From Druceiella hillmani (lineage: Eukaryota; Arthropoda; Insecta; Lepidoptera; Hepialidae), in NCBI GenBank assembly GCA_039881145.1, contig JAYKKI010000027.1:18859001-18923000 (forward strand): a stretch of DNA of 64,000 nt. Direction: 5' to 3'. Every line of letters begins with the position of its first letter. Positions within the stretch are counted from its first letter, which is position 1. Positions 37,081 through 50,929 of the stretch are shown here, piece by piece. Both the position numbers and the translations under genes were made by a program. Below the pieces are notes generated by a model. The model ran no database searches and was not told the DNA's origin. It saw nothing but the letters and a program-made list of their open reading frames with translations.

Positions 37081-37149
37081 ACCAACATCTCTCGAAGATT
37101 TTCACGAAGCTCATTAGCGCTAGTAAATTTAACGTAAATTTTCTTTTTT

Positions 37150-37560
37150 ATATAGCGATCAAATATATTTCCACACTTTACGGGTCACAGGTTTTCGCTT
37201 CTCTTGCGATTTATTTTATAGATTGATATACTTTAGCGAACTCCGTAAAGCAAACATCCTACTCATCGCCTGTCGCCGACGGAGAAACATCGCCTTGCGC
37301 GTGATCAGTCACGAAAGTCGGCCAAACTCATCAATTTATGAGACATTGGAAGAGTATCATGAATTGAGTGAGTCGTGAAGTGAAAGTGTGTCGTGACGAA
37401 AACTCAATAGCGAAAAATAAATGAAAAGCTCATCTAAACAGTCATGATGTGGGATGTAATGTATATGTAATAAAATTATGAAACCAAGCATATTTTGGGT
37501 GTCTGTACTTAATGAATAGCTATACATAGCGACGTGTGTTACTCTATTCATAAACGTAGA
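37150..37560 (+). repeat. Core A, copy 5
   Basis: 'gcgcgtgatcagtcacgaaa', 'gtcggccaaactcatcaatt', 'tatgagacattggaagagta', 'tactttagcgaactccgt' and 'gcctgtcgccgacggagaaa'. A good-quality copy, close to copy 1. Confidence 0.88.
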
Positions 37561-38559
37561 TAGCGCTATCTACAAACACATAGTTAATAGAAGGACATAA
37601 ATAAAACAACATGACCGTATGTCCAAACATAATTGTCTGTATTAAATCAATGAGGGTATATTATGGCAAATTGTGTTTTTTTGAAGTTTGGCAAGATTTC
37701 AGAAACATATTTTGATAGACACTTTAAAGATTGCTGTGATTTTCACTGAAGTAATTTTAAATTAAAATCAATAATTTTAAAAAGTTTGGACCGTTTTAAA
37801 ATTTATGATATCAATCAATCACATATTTTTAATCGTAATTATTTTACAGCCACTATCATATAGTTATATATATATATAAGCATACATTCAATGCTTCATC
37901 AAAGTAAATTAACTAAAAATCAAGCAAACTGGATAATTCGTTTCGTTATCAAATTTTTAACTTAATCGTGACGTTAAATGAAACCCAGTTCTTCACTGTC
38001 TTAAAGTGTACATTTTAAATCAATATAAAATATCAGTCTTCAGAAATGTGATTATTATTATTTATTTTAATAAAATTGCTGCTAGCATAATACATCTATT
38101 ACAAGAGCATTATGCACAAAATGTTATTTCTTTTCAATTCAAATATTGTTAGTTTCTAACTTACAACTTAGTACATAGTTGACACCATAGTCAAACAAGT
38201 CAGTAAATGTCATTAGCGTTGGATGAATTTTGCACAATATTGATAAAAAATATATATTCCATGAAGTAAAAACTTTAAAAACGCGCTGAAGAAAAAAACG
38301 TAAACAGGAGAACATTAATTTAATACCCACGTATACGGAGAAAATGAAGGCTGTATCTACTTAAATTACAACTGTAGGAGATAACATAGCGTTATTATTA
38401 GATATACTTAGTTGTCCCCACTATATAGTTTGCACTATTTTATTTACTTTTGTACAAGTTAAGTTTTAAAGTATATTGATTTTCAAATTACATAACGAAA
38501 AAAAAGAATCAAATGTAATTTCCTCCTGCTTCAAAAAACGTGAAAAATTGCACTATTTT

Positions 38560-38950
38560 GACTGAAAAGCGGAAATTTGTACTATTTTCAAAGGATTGCT
38601 TTGAAAATAGTAAAAATCACAGTTTGCCAAATGTACGAGTAATCCTATCTAAACTGACTTCCAACTATATGGTAAATTAAATCATAATAAACATAAATCC
38701 TTGTCCTCCTACATTTAGTTTCAAGCTAAGTCACTACTCGTAATGGATCTTCGAACCATTGCAAAATATAAGGCATTTGGAAAATTGATTTCCATTTCTA
38801 ATTTCACATTAGCCCTTTAACTGATTGGATAAATAAATGGCCCATTTACGTCTTTCATCCGAAAATAGAGGACACAACTGTAAGTTAAATGAAATTTAGT
38901 AACCCGAGAAACAAATAGTCGACGCGACTACAAAGAAGGATTTTTTTTGG
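38560..38950 (+). repeat. D block, copy 4, with a 13-bp-stem hairpin at its start
   Basis: 'caaatgtacgagtaatccta', 'cttccaactatatggtaaat', 'atccttgtcctcctacattt', 'agtcgacgcgactac'. At 38581-38611 a perfect 13-bp stem with loop 38594-38598 is present. Pairing resumes beyond one mismatch to give about 18 pairs. This hairpin sits at the same place in the unit as the centre of the giant palindrome. Confidence 0.8.
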
Positions 38951-39289
38951 CTTCTTTTACGATTTAATTCATTACGATGGATATCCAGAAAAATATCTGC
39001 TTTTGTCCGAACACTAAAATCTTCCCATTGTATAATAATTTCCTGTGTAAAAATAGTCTAGAAATTTGTTACAAATGTAATGCTGAAACAGCATTTGAAT
39101 TCCGGTCTCAAATCAACATAAATTCTTGATTAAGTATGAAGGTATATAAATTGTAGGAAAATTTTAAACTTTTTGTTCTTTTGGAAAATATAAAGACTGT
39201 TAAACAAACATAAAACTAAACTTTAGGTCAATTACGGTTTCATAACAATTTTTTTGACTAAACGAACATATTATTTTGTCTTACAATTC

Positions 39290-39560
39290 GTTCAAAGACA
39301 TAATCTAACCCGACCCTAATAGTTTACTAAATTATCTGCTATCATAATAGGCAAGCCTTAATCCACAAGTTCTGCTACGTTATTAGGCCCAGACAGATAC
39401 TGGGCCGTCTGCCAGCACTACAAGTTTTCCATCGCCTCTACATAATTGTATTACCATGGCTCACTTTAGAAACCACAATTTATATTAGCCATACTTTAGC
39501 TTCTCACTTTACTTTGTCATATGGAATACATAACTTAATGGAATGTAATTCTGAAAAGTT
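39290..39560 (+). repeat. G block, copy 4
   Basis: 'taacccgaccctaatagttt', 'gctacgttattaggcccaga', 'gatactgggccgtctgccag' and 'ttttccatcgcctctacata'. More diverged than copies 2 and 3. Confidence 0.82.
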
Positions 39561-40369
39561 TTACTCATAAGCCACATACGCTTGTCACCTTTTTTTGTTT
39601 ACAGTATATCTCTTTTTTAATTTTGGATTAGCACCAGACATTTTGTATGAATAATTTCAGCAGATATATAGCTGTACTCCGAAAACGTCGTCAGTAATAT
39701 TTTAAGTAGGTTTTTTCAGGATCTTATAGGAAATTCACCGTTGTTAAATAAAAGGGAAAAATTATCCAATTTTTTTGTATCTCCTACGACAGGACTTACA
39801 TCAAACATGTCTAATCATCTAAGTAATTATTAGTAATTAAACTTTTGTCAACATATTATTATTTATATATTTTTCCTACTTATTTAATTTAATTTTATGT
39901 AGTTAAATTAAATAATCCTAGTTCAATAGTTAAGAAATGACAGAAGCAGACGATTATAATATTGTATAGAGAAAAAGACTTACGTGATATAAAAATATAG
40001 ATTGTACTTTTTTATTAATTTTACATAAATATAGTCAATTAATCTGTGACTATATCTATTTCGGGTGTAGCTAAAAATTATATTAACTTTCCTTAACTAA
40101 CTTTCCTCCAAATTTTCCATTGAAATGACACTGTTCATCTCAAAAAATGCAAAACGATAGTATGTTTTTTATGCCTTCTACTTTCTTTCGTAACTAGTTT
40201 TTCTCTGAATCACTATTCAAACAAAATTTCTTCCTGTTCCGAAGTCTAGGATATTCACATATATTTAAGCGAGTACTCTGATTATTTTCTGTGTAGTTTT
40301 TTAGTTCTTTCATACTTTGTTAGACCCGCTGCTAAGATTTTAATATTTCACAGAAAACATGTATCTTTC

Positions 40370-40740
40370 ATGAACATAAATCATATTCCGTATGTGGCCA
40401 TTAAACGTTCTTCTATCATTTATAGATCACACGCTCCAGTTTTTTCTCATAATTTAGTGTTCATATTGATGTACCTCAGCAAATACCGTCTAGCGTCTGT
40501 CTAAACATCGTTGTCTTCCGTTGTCATAGAAATATAACATACGCGCTATCAACCGCGAAAGTCGGCCAAGTTCATCAATCCACCACACATCACGGAAGAG
40601 TAATGTACCTTATGTGTAATCATGACGGCTACATACTTGATGTAAATAAATTGATACACAATTTTAATGATTGATGCATAACAGATGATATATATTAAAC
40701 CCGCATAGGTCTATGTGACTTGGAGAATATCGGTACATTT
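40370..40740 (+). repeat. Core B, copy 5
   Basis: 'tacctcagcaaataccgtct', 'catacgcgctatcaaccgcg', 'aaagtcggccaagttcatca' and 'acatcacggaagagtaatgt'. Confidence 0.86.
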
Positions 40741-40899
40741 TTAACTACTTTCATTGTTAAACAAGTTATACAAAAATTACTTAAATTATGAATACAGTCG
40801 CTGTAGATTAAACATAAATTAGTTAGTAATTAGACATAACAGATTACTTTTCACCATTTATAGAAAATATTCTTTATAATCACACTAATTTTATGGATA

Positions 40900-41530
40900 A
40901 TAAATTTAAGGTTCAGACGAATAAGAACATCACCAAGAACAGATGGATCAAATTCTGGTTTTCTCCATCTTGCTCTATGTTTGATAGCTAAAGGCTATAG
41001 CTGCTGTAGGCTAAAGGTAAACTACCTTGTAATACAAAAATCTAGATGAGTTTTCTTCGATTGCATAATAATATTTTACATAATCATATTAATTGTGTGG
41101 ATAATAAATTCGTGTAGCCGATAGAGAAATTTATGGTATCTTTAGGGAAAGAGTGGCCCAAACAGTGACATTTCCTTTGCCGAAACTTGGATAATTCGAT
41201 GTGCGTAGAGAAACACTATAGATGCCTTGGAGATGTGGTACTGGCGACAGATGCTGCTTATACACTGGATACCTAGTAGTATAATTAAATATATTTTCGA
41301 TCAATTGAAATACAGTACTGTCGACAACTTATTACCAAAAAGTTCTTTAATACTTCGCCCAAGTGACACATAAAGACTCAGAAACCTGGAAAAATTGTTG
41401 ACGGTTGGTAAGGTCAAAGGAAGGTGACCACGATGGTGAACGTCGAACCGCTGGACACATCATATAAAGATATTCATAGACGTCTCTGCAACAGTAGCTA
41501 TGAAAAACGTCGAAGGTAGGTAAAGTTGGA
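40900..41530 (+). pseudogene. RTE-type LINE scrap after core B, copy 3
   Basis: 'ctggttttctccatcttgct' translates to the LVFSIL.. pattern. Around 41,226, 'ttggagatgtggtactggcg' gives LEMWYWRQMLLIHW, close to the RTE signature 'FEMWCWRRMLRIPW'. This is the clearest of the four copies for family assignment. Frameshifted and stop-laden. Confidence 0.65.
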
Positions 41531-41950
41531 AAGAAACAATAAATAATGAAGTAATTTCAAGACGTACACAACCTTTAGCTATGAGGAGTGCAACCAAGAA
41601 GAAGACTAATTTTATACAGAAAGATTCATTTTTTCTTATTTTACACAAAAATATTTCAAACGATCTGAAACACGTTATTATAAATATTTGTAAATAATGA
41701 CCGAAAAATGTCAATAACTATATTAATTTTTCAACTAATACAATAAATTAAATTTGTACATATTCGCGTAGATTATAAAAATTCAAAAATGTGTATGACG
41801 AATTATTAGAAATTATTTCAATAAGCATTTTTCTTTTATAGCATTTGACCTTATAATTTTATTATCGACTAAAACACAAAATAAATTATTAATTAAGATT
41901 ACGTATTCAAAAATACTTAGAACTATTTATGTACCTTAACCCTTCTCGCG

Positions 41951-41954
41951 TATA

Positions 41955-42005
<51 letters not shown>
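41951..42005. repeat. (TA)n microsatellite
   Basis: TA dinucleotides with one early interruption. Confidence 0.95.
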
Positions 42006-42006
<1 letters not shown>

Positions 42007-42855
42007 GTATATATAATGTATATTTAATTTAGTAAATGCAATGATACTCTTCTATTATAATAGTGTATATACATGCATATATAAATAACATATTTTTTAC
42101 TTATTATCTGAAATATAAGCAATTAGTTGAAGATTTTATAGTAATATGACTAGGTTTGCCTTTAAACTTTTATTTTACTTTTCAACATTTCACAAAACTT
42201 GTATTGATAATTGAAATACCTAATCAATTCGAACTTGAATGCGAAGCCAAGTCTCTAGTGATTTTGTAATTGCTGTAACAATGCTACAAAATAATTAAAG
42301 TATGAACACACACAGAAAAATCCATTTCGAAGTAAATATGTACTATCAAAGCAACATTAAAAACTTAAATTAGGGCCTACATTTACTGAGCGGTTCCAAT
42401 TTAAAATGTACCCTACTGTTCGCTATTCAGGGTAGAATCAAGCCTAGCTTATTTAAAGTTGGCGGCTAAATAACCAGTTAGCTCTTATGGTCACTTCTCC
42501 AAAGCATAAAGCTCTTTTTATTGCTGGATGCAAAATGAGAGCAATTATGCCAGATAATACAAACGTAATTTGAGATCCGTTTTAAATAAAATCTTCGATT
42601 TTCTTAATTTAACATAAGTAGTCGCCCTGAATGATTATTCCTCAAATCTAATAAACCCATGCGGCTTGAGTTCACCCATCGTTTTATATACTATGTGTTG
42701 CTTCGCAGAAAGAGTATTCTGTTTTCTTTTAGACAAATTTCCATGTTTATTATTGTTCTGTACTTGCCAAATCTTGGTTTCCAAATTAGCAGAAACAGAA
42801 ATTGATCTGCATATTAAAAAAAAAATATTTTTTCTTAACTTTCTTTAAGTTCTTT
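42006..42855. other. AT-rich DNA, no gene seen
   Basis: No array block, coding region or RNA gene recognised. It belongs to the sequence that interrupts unit 5. Confidence 0.5.
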
Positions 42856-42900
42856 GGCCCGACCTAGGTTTCGTTGTACTACAACATGTTCAGGTGGGCT
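42856..42900 (-). ncRNA. Hammerhead-ribozyme motif, one core base changed
   Basis: On the minus strand: 'gcccac', then CTGAACA, helix II (gttgt/acaac, loop agt), GAAAC, minimal helix III (AC/GT around 'ctag'), then the cleavage-site C and 'gggcc'. Against the core CTGANGA, the G after N is C here, which should abolish activity. The layout and spacing equal those of the copy at 55,348-55,391. The downstream 'aaagaacttaaagaaagt' resembles the 'gaagagtttaaataaagt' tail of that element, so this is a relic of the same Penelope-like type of family. Confidence 0.68.
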
Positions 42901-44176
42901 ATTAGCAAAGATTATGCAAACGTGTCGTTACACAAATTCGAGTAAGTCCGTTCGGAAAAGTCTGTAGGAAATTTTCACATTTTTTTGTTGTTCTCTTCAG
43001 TCACAAAATTATCTTTATTATTAGCAGACATTTTAATCCATCAAGTTAATTATATTATACTTTTTATCTAATTACATTACACTTTTTAGGCTTTCGTAGT
43101 GACAAAAAGAACGTTTTTAATTATATCATATTCGTCCATCCATCATTCCGTAACAGCTTTATGGTTACGAAATATTTACAAACATTATATATTATAAAGA
43201 AAAATTCACGAACTTTTTACATAATAACGAAAATATTCACAAATTTTTTCTAAATTTGTGTACAAATGTAGTGTTTTTTTTTTATTTGTTTACCTAACCA
43301 ATAACCTTGTTTACCTAACCAATGCTCTTTTCTTTCCTAATCACCAAAATCATATCAATTGTAAAATATATCAAAACTCATAAAGCTAAACAAGTCAAAA
43401 AAAATAAAGCCGTCTAATTTTTTAAAATTTTTTAAAAAATCAGTTTTTATCCAGATTTCACTTGTGATATTTTATTGTTTGTATTAATTTTAATATTAAT
43501 TCAAAGTTTAATAATAAACACACTATCCCTAAAATTTTACTTATTTCTGGCACGAAGCTACTTTGTGAAGAAGGTAGTTTTGGAAAATTTTATGGTAAGT
43601 TTTAGACCTCAACAAAACATTTCATCTAAAAACTTTGCCAAGACTCACTATCCTTTTATTATTAAATAGTTATGAGATCTGACGTACATACAAGCCCTAA
43701 GTTAATCCGTATCTTGGTAAAATAAAGTCATGAGGCTTAGCTGTACGTGGAGCTACGGCAAATTAACAATACATCAGCAGTTCCTCTCTTCACAGCTCAC
43801 TTTAAGTTAATAGGAGGCTGTTGTGCATTATGCTACTATTGATTGAAGTATTACCTATAAAACTCAAGTTATAAAAACCTTTATACTTCCGCGTCACGGC
43901 CAAGCTCTAAGATTTTCTTTAAAATGCAGACTAAATTAGGGCTTGGCATTACATGAGATTTCATAAATTTTAAGAGTTAATTGATAGTGAGTCTTGATAA
44001 CATTTTTACATAAAGTATTTTTTATGGGAACTTAATTCTTTTTATAGGCTTATATATAATTCTTTTTATACACTTTATTTTTTTTATTTTTACATTACTG
44101 TTTACGCGCCTCTCGGCAGCTCGACACCGACGCACGTCGTCGCTATATTAACTTGTGATTTATGAATGTCACACTT

Positions 44177-44397
44177 TTTTTTCTATTTTCATAATATATG
44201 TGCTAATTTAAGCTTATACCTTCATATTTAAGCTTCATATTTAAAATTCATATTTCATATTTCTTTTCATATCATAATATATGTGATAATTTAAGCTTAT
44301 ATATCCATTTATATTTAAAATTCACATTTCATATTTCTTTTCATATCATACTATATGTGCTAATTTAAGCTTATATATCAATTCATATTTCTAGACG
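44177..44397. repeat. Imperfect tandem repeat, period about 74-83 bp, 2.7 copies
   Basis: 'ataatatatgtg' or a close variant recurs at 44191, 44274 and 44348, each followed by 'taatttaagcttata'. 'ttcatatttcttttcatatc' occurs twice. Very AT-rich. Confidence 0.88.
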
Positions 44398-45289
44398 TAT
44401 AGGCATATAATTTATAGAAAATTCTAAGATATTTCAATACCTACATCTAGGTACAATTCTGAAATTTTCATGCCTACCTATTTTCATATTACCGCCACAA
44501 TGGGTGGTTTTAGAGGAAGAAAATCACTTTTTTTTCTATTTGCACGCCTGCTTACTAAATGTCAGCTTTTTAGAACATAAGAAAGTACCCTAGAGATTTT
44601 GATGATCATCAGTGTGTGATGAGTGAGTCTCGAAATTATTGAAATTTGCCTATTAACAAAACCTAAATTATTTGAGCTAGAAAATTATAATTTGGTTTAC
44701 TCTAATAACTTAATTCTATTCTCAAAAATTTCTGAATTTGGGCTCTCAAGTGTTAAGTAGACCGAAGTCATGAAAGTTCAAAAAATGCTGCGAATCACTT
44801 CAAGAAAGAGTACTGCAATACTCTGCTCATCTTGGCTCGTCTTTGCGGGGACACTACCTAACTCCAAAAGTATCTTAAAGATGAAGTAAACACCATATAT
44901 TTATAAATGAATCTAAAGGACTTCAGCGAGAGTGAACACTGAGCCAATAATTTTTTCTGAATGGTTTTCCTCTTGGTTAATCAATTAAGAAGTACCCGAA
45001 CGAGGGACGCTAGTACTCAATATTTTTCCCTATATCCCAATAATTTTTCCATTTTCGCTGCCATGGATTAACAATTATAAAACTTGATCTACGTATAATT
45101 TTTCTGAAGCATATCTTTTGTCTATTTTATAGAGGAAGGTAATATTTCCATTTTCCGTGAGTACCGACATCACAAATGGAAAGGTTCATGTTGCGAATAT
45201 TACAACGAGAAAACTCCTTAGTCTCCATAAAAAGGGAGCTGTATACAAAAAACTAACTCTTGTTTCATAATAGGTAATGTTATTATTAT
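44398..45289. other. AT-rich DNA, no gene seen
   Basis: Still within the interruption of unit 5; no coding or RNA signal found. Confidence 0.45.
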
Positions 45290-46690
45290 ATTGGGCATAG
45301 GCAAACATTGGTTTGCTTAGCTCAAACGCGAAATTTTCCATCACCACTCATTGATTGCACTATAGTACGTCCCTTTAGCTAAAACTGTTTATTTTACGTT
45401 TATTTTCTATGCTTTTCAGAAAGATAATAAAATACAATTGGAAAGTATGTGTAGACAAAAAAATGTTTTCTGTGTACGTGAGGTGACATGTTCTCTGTGT
45501 ATGTGACACCATATATAACATCATATAGTTCAAATTATTTTAATGTTTATTTTGGCCTTTCACGAAATCGTATTTGACTGCATAGGTTTCTTATTTTCTT
45601 TCTAAAGGCTTCGATGTTATAAACAATTTTTAGCAATTTTATATAAATTTCATTTCATTTTCTTTTCTTTGCATCCCTGTGAACGAAAGTCTATGGGCAA
45701 TTGCCAAGGCATTTGACTTTTTATATATAAGGGGAAGTATACTTATAATTATAAGTATCAGAAGTATGAAATCCTCTATCAAGATAAAGCCAATAATTGC
45801 TAACAAGTCATAATGAAAATGATACTCGAAACATTTTTAAAATGGAGTGGCTATAGAGCTAAACAGGAATTTTATGTTTCGTTTTAACTATCCCATGCTC
45901 ATCCTTATTTAAAATTTATTAAATAGGCCTCAAGCAAAAATTTAATTTATTTCAAATGGGAACTGATCATTGTATATTTCCAATATTTAATTGCAGTTTC
46001 TTGCTCAGAATCCATCGACAAAAAGAAATCTACCAGCGCATTCATGTTTTCCCAATACAGAAAATACTAGTCATTTCAAAATTAGGAGTTTGATGATCGG
46101 AAAATAAAATATACTTCATGGAGCTAACATTAAACATATTACGTTAAAAAAATTATGAGGTAGCTAAATGATAACGGTATTCCAATCATTAATAAATAAA
46201 TGTAGTATTATTGAATTTAAATAAAGATCGTTACATGTACTCAAATTTTTAACAGTGTGATCTAATAAACGATTACTTATTAAAAATAAACGGAAAAATA
46301 TATTTAAATTATAAAAAAATTATATTTTTATAATTAATTGACAAAGAACGAAGTTAGGGGAGATTGTTATGTAATCATCTCGTGAATTTAATTTTAATTT
46401 CTATATCATAAGTATTTATACGTGTATAGTCATTATCATTGAACAATTAATAAGGTAATTATTTTAAAAAAAACTATAACCATAATATTAAATACTAATA
46501 ATGATGTTAGCCTGGAATGTTATATTTCTTATCAACATTTACTCACTATAATAAATAAAAAGTTTTAGAATATTTTCTGAACTATCCTTTACCGTATAAA
46601 TTATTACTTTCAATATATACAGTCTCTATGTATATATTAGAATGTTAGTGTTCGACGCTGCTAGTCTTTTTCTCACTTATTTCACGAACT
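45290..46690 (+). repeat. L, M, N and O blocks, copy in unit 5
   Basis: L: 'ttttccatcaccactcattg', 'ccctttagctaaaact'. M: 'ggcctttcacgaaatcgta', 'ttcttattttctttctaaag'. N: 'cttgctcagaatccatcgac', 'gatcggaaaataaaatatac'. O: 'tgttagtgttcgacgctgct'. The spacing from L to the next core A (about 1.6 kb) equals that in unit 1. Confidence 0.7.
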
Positions 46691-46789
46691 TGATCTCCTT
46701 AATGTAGTTCTAGATATAATTATACACCAGCATCTACCAAAGACTTTTACAAAGCTCATTAGTACTCGAGCAAATTTAACTTCGGTTTT

Positions 46790-47150
46790 CTTTTTCATAT
46801 ACGTACCAAATATATTTCCAAACTTTACGGATCACAGTTTTCCGTCGTTCTCAACGATTTACTCTTTAGATTGAAATAGCTAACACCGTCCAAAGCTGTG
46901 CGCGTGATCAATTACAAAATTCGGTCAAACTCATCAATTCATGAGACATCGCAGGAGAGTAATATATCTTGAAGTGACGAAAACTCATTAGCAAAAAGTA
47001 AATTAACAGGTCACCTAAACATTCATGACGTATAATATGATGCATATATAATAAAGATGTGAAAACTGTGACTTTACGTGTCTGTACTTAATAAATGTGT
47101 ACACATTTATGATATAAAACAACTGACAGTTATTCCTAGAGGTCTAAACA
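46790..47150 (+). repeat. Core A, copy 6
   Basis: 'gcgcgtgatcaattacaaaa', 'ttcggtcaaactcatcaatt', 'catgagacatcgcaggagag', 'tatcttgaagtgacgaaaac'. The 'aacaccgtccaaag' part is joined directly to 'ctgtgcgcgtgatc', a deletion of about 40 bases relative to copy 5. Confidence 0.85.
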
Positions 47151-48639
47151 TAATTAAGCTATGCAATAAAACTAAAATTAAACAAGAACTTGGCTACTAT
47201 TCAAGAAAATGAAAAAAATGAGATTCCAATATAATGGCGAGTACAAAACAAGCACATACAAATACACAAACATAAAAACAAAAATATAAATATGAACGAT
47301 TCTATATTTTGATGTTGTTCTTTTTGATGTACTGAATGATTAATCCTAAAATGGATTTGTTGGCAATAGATAAAAGTCATCTTGTATTAATGGGCAATTG
47401 AATTTTATATTTTAATAATTTATAAATAAACGCAGGAAACTTATTACCATTGTGGTATAGTTATTTTAATAATCGTAAGTTGAATTCTTCATCAATATAA
47501 TTAATTTAAATACTTACTAAGTTGAATAATTAAACCTTAACCATAACATTAAATTTAAACTGGTCTTTTAGTAACATAAAGTCACATACTATTTTAAAGT
47601 AGTCATAAAACAAGCTCCCGAAGTGTATTCATTATCACTTCATCTAATGGAATTATAGCTAATGGAAAATACATATAGAAATTCCTAACTAACATAATGT
47701 TAATTGTTTTCCAATTCAAATAGGTATTGTTAACTCCTAGTTTATATTTCAATAACTAAGATATCACTAGCAAATATTATCTTTGCGAGAGATAATGTAG
47801 TGTTACAGATATTTAGAAAGCCCTAGTTACTTTTCTCTTTCCTTATAGTTTACGCCATTTTATTACTGGTGCACTAGTTACGTGTGTTATTGAATAAGTT
47901 TAATTTCAAGTTATCTACAATCCTATGGGTTAGCGTCTATATTGGGAACAATCAAAATTTGCAAAGGAAGCGTTAGTGTGTAAGCATGAATCACATTGGA
48001 ATCTGTGTGTATATACGTAAACGTATATATGTACTTCCAATAACTTTTGAAACCTACAAGGAACACCCACTTAACTACGGACTTTTCTATATGATAGTGC
48101 TCAGCGGAACAAACAAAACGATAAGTTTCCGAGTTCGGAAATCCGTTCCGCCCTTGAGTCATTTCATCGAAAAGTTTACAGATATGTCGTACAAAAACTA
48201 TTTATGGTACCTATATACGATGCAAAAAATATTTCAACGGAATTCTTTTTCCGAATATATCTATTATTAATGGGTAGAAATATTTTTCTGCGTCCCCAAT
48301 ATTTTAAGGTAATGATAAATATGTGTGCATTTGTTGATTGTGCGAATTAATTTTAATACTAATGTTTTGTGTGGTTCTCTAAAAAATTATCAGTCACAAG
48401 AAATCAACATGATCTTTTCAAATGATTAAGGCGTAGCTTAAAATTTAGGAACATATTTAATATTGAAAATAAATTTTAATTGCGCAAATTTCAAAACTCT
48501 TTTTAAATAAGGACTATATAACGACAATACATATTTGGGACAGAACATATTACCAATAAAATACGATACAAATCGGTCAGTTATTTTTTTGGGATAAATG
48601 AATGGAGAAATCTGTTAAAAATTCAAAACGTAATAGAGA

Positions 48640-48910
48640 AATTAGTAGAAAAAAATTTATGTGATGATCAATTTATCGTGACCTACTTCCTAACTAGTAT
48701 TCAACCCGTTGCGATATGTAAAACATGTAAAGATGATCTACTTCCATCGCTTTAGATATTTCTTTATCCAATTTACTAAAATGAATGGCCCATATACGTG
48801 TTTTATCCGCAAATGGCGGACATAACTTTAAGTTAAAACGAAGTTATTGACCCAAGAAACGAATAGTCGTCGCAACTAATACGAAGGTGAGGTTTTGGTT
48901 TCATTTATGG
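48640..48910 (+). repeat. D block, copy 5
   Basis: 'cctaactagtattcaacccg', 'actaaaatgaatggcccata', 'gtgttttatccgcaaatggc', 'aagaaacgaatagtcgtcgc'. Its first part (before 'cctaactagt') is lost. Confidence 0.75.
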
Positions 48911-50267
48911 TTAATATTTTATTCGGTACGATAATATTAATTTTATATACGGAGAGTTATTATTCCAAGAAAAATGGTTACTCTTATCTGAACTCCAAAA
49001 TATACCCATTGTACAGTTACTGACATAAACTTGTGCAATATTGATTTAAAAATGATCTGGAAAATGAAACTAAAGTCTCTAAAAATTATGAACTTACATA
49101 CTTAACTAACACTTTATTTTGTATTGTATTATGAGACATCTCTAAGTAGCACCCATTTATTTCAATTTAATTTAACATTGTGAAAAGCTCTATTTTCTCT
49201 TAAGATTAAATATTAAAGAGGTATAACTTTTGGGAAATTATATTTGCAAAAATAATAGAAATTTTCACCTTAGGTGAAAATCTCACGAGTTACGATTTAG
49301 CAGTATAAATCAAGATGTCAAAATATTTTTATTACTTTATATTCATTATCACTTTTAAGTGGAAAAGCCCTAATTATCCCTTTACTTACTGTAAGTTTTC
49401 TTGTGAATCCGGATCTGATACACATAACGTTACTTGAAAAGTGCAATTTTTTTTTAGAAAGATTCGTGTTTTTCTGTATCATTTGATTTAATATTTGTTT
49501 TTATGACGTTGGATAGGCAAATTCACTGGGAGAAACATATTAAAGTCAATTGTAATTCGCTTTTTTATAAAGATAATTAACTTGATTTTAAATATATCCG
49601 TTGTTATATAACTGCACATATTACTAACTTTAAAACAAAAACCTGAGATATATTTTTGACTTTTTTTTCACTTCGGTTTATGTTCTATCGATGAACGTAG
49701 AAATAATTTCGAAAAATATTATGAATACTTGAGGCTTATTTATTCAGTAGTGACACTATATAATATTTGCTGTTTCACACAAAACAACAAATACTATGTG
49801 TGATATCATAAACAGAACAACAAATATTATGTATATCAATAAAAAATTAAATTTAATCTATTCAGACACAGTTTAAAAATGACCTCATGTAATATTTGCT
49901 ATTTCAGGATGACTTCTGAAATGTATTGTTACCTGCAAATATTACACTATATTTTAACATGTAAAATGATTTTTTGAAAGCTCATTTTATTAACTTGATT
50001 TTATATATATATCCGTCATTATACAAACGGTTCCTTTCCTCCTTGACGTCTAAGCTTAAGAACTGAAGATTTTAAAAAAACATATTGTTGTACGCGATAT
50101 TACTAGAATTTTACAGTAAAATTATTTTTAATTTACAAAAATATCTTAGTTTTCGAAGAAATAACCTGAAAACTAATTAATATTTAAATATGTGCTCACC
50201 GCTTCTTGCCTTTTTTAAGAAAATATAGTTTCAAATTTATTATATTTGATCTCTCTTTATCTATATG

Positions 50268-50860
<593 letters not shown>

Positions 50861-50929
50861 TCTACATATATTCATATTACGACAATGGACATATTTTTTG
50901 TCCAAAACATTCAAAACGCCACTTCTAAT

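Larger units (their letters stand above)
25640..37149 (+). repeat. Array unit 4 (about 11.5 kb, palindrome and LINE inserted)
   Basis: Truncated core A, then pre-D sequence (26.7-27.09) like 18.8-19.08, then the inverted copy of the D-to-B part (27,150-29,961), then the normally oriented D, F, G, H and core B. An RTE scrap (33.2-33.6), a minus-strand Jockey/CR1-type LINE relic (33.98-34.88), K near 35.54-35.63, and O (36.84-37.08) follow. Subtracting the inverted copy and the LINE leaves about 7.7 kb, the basic period. Confidence 0.78.
37150..46789 (+). repeat. Array unit 5 (about 9.6 kb)
   Basis: Core A 37.15-37.56; D 38.56-38.95; G 39.29-39.56; core B 40.37-40.74; RTE scrap 40.90-41.53; about 3.5 kb of non-array sequence (41.7-45.2) carrying a TA microsatellite, a hammerhead remnant and an 80-bp tandem repeat; then L (45.29-45.42), M, N and O (45.54-46.69). 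The extra 2 kb relative to the basic period is accounted for by that insertion. Confidence 0.75.

Noticed and set aside
43285..43325. 'tacctaacc' twice, reminiscent of insect telomere repeat
   Set aside because: Only two copies of a longer 'ttgtttacctaaccaat' segment; not a TTAGG array.
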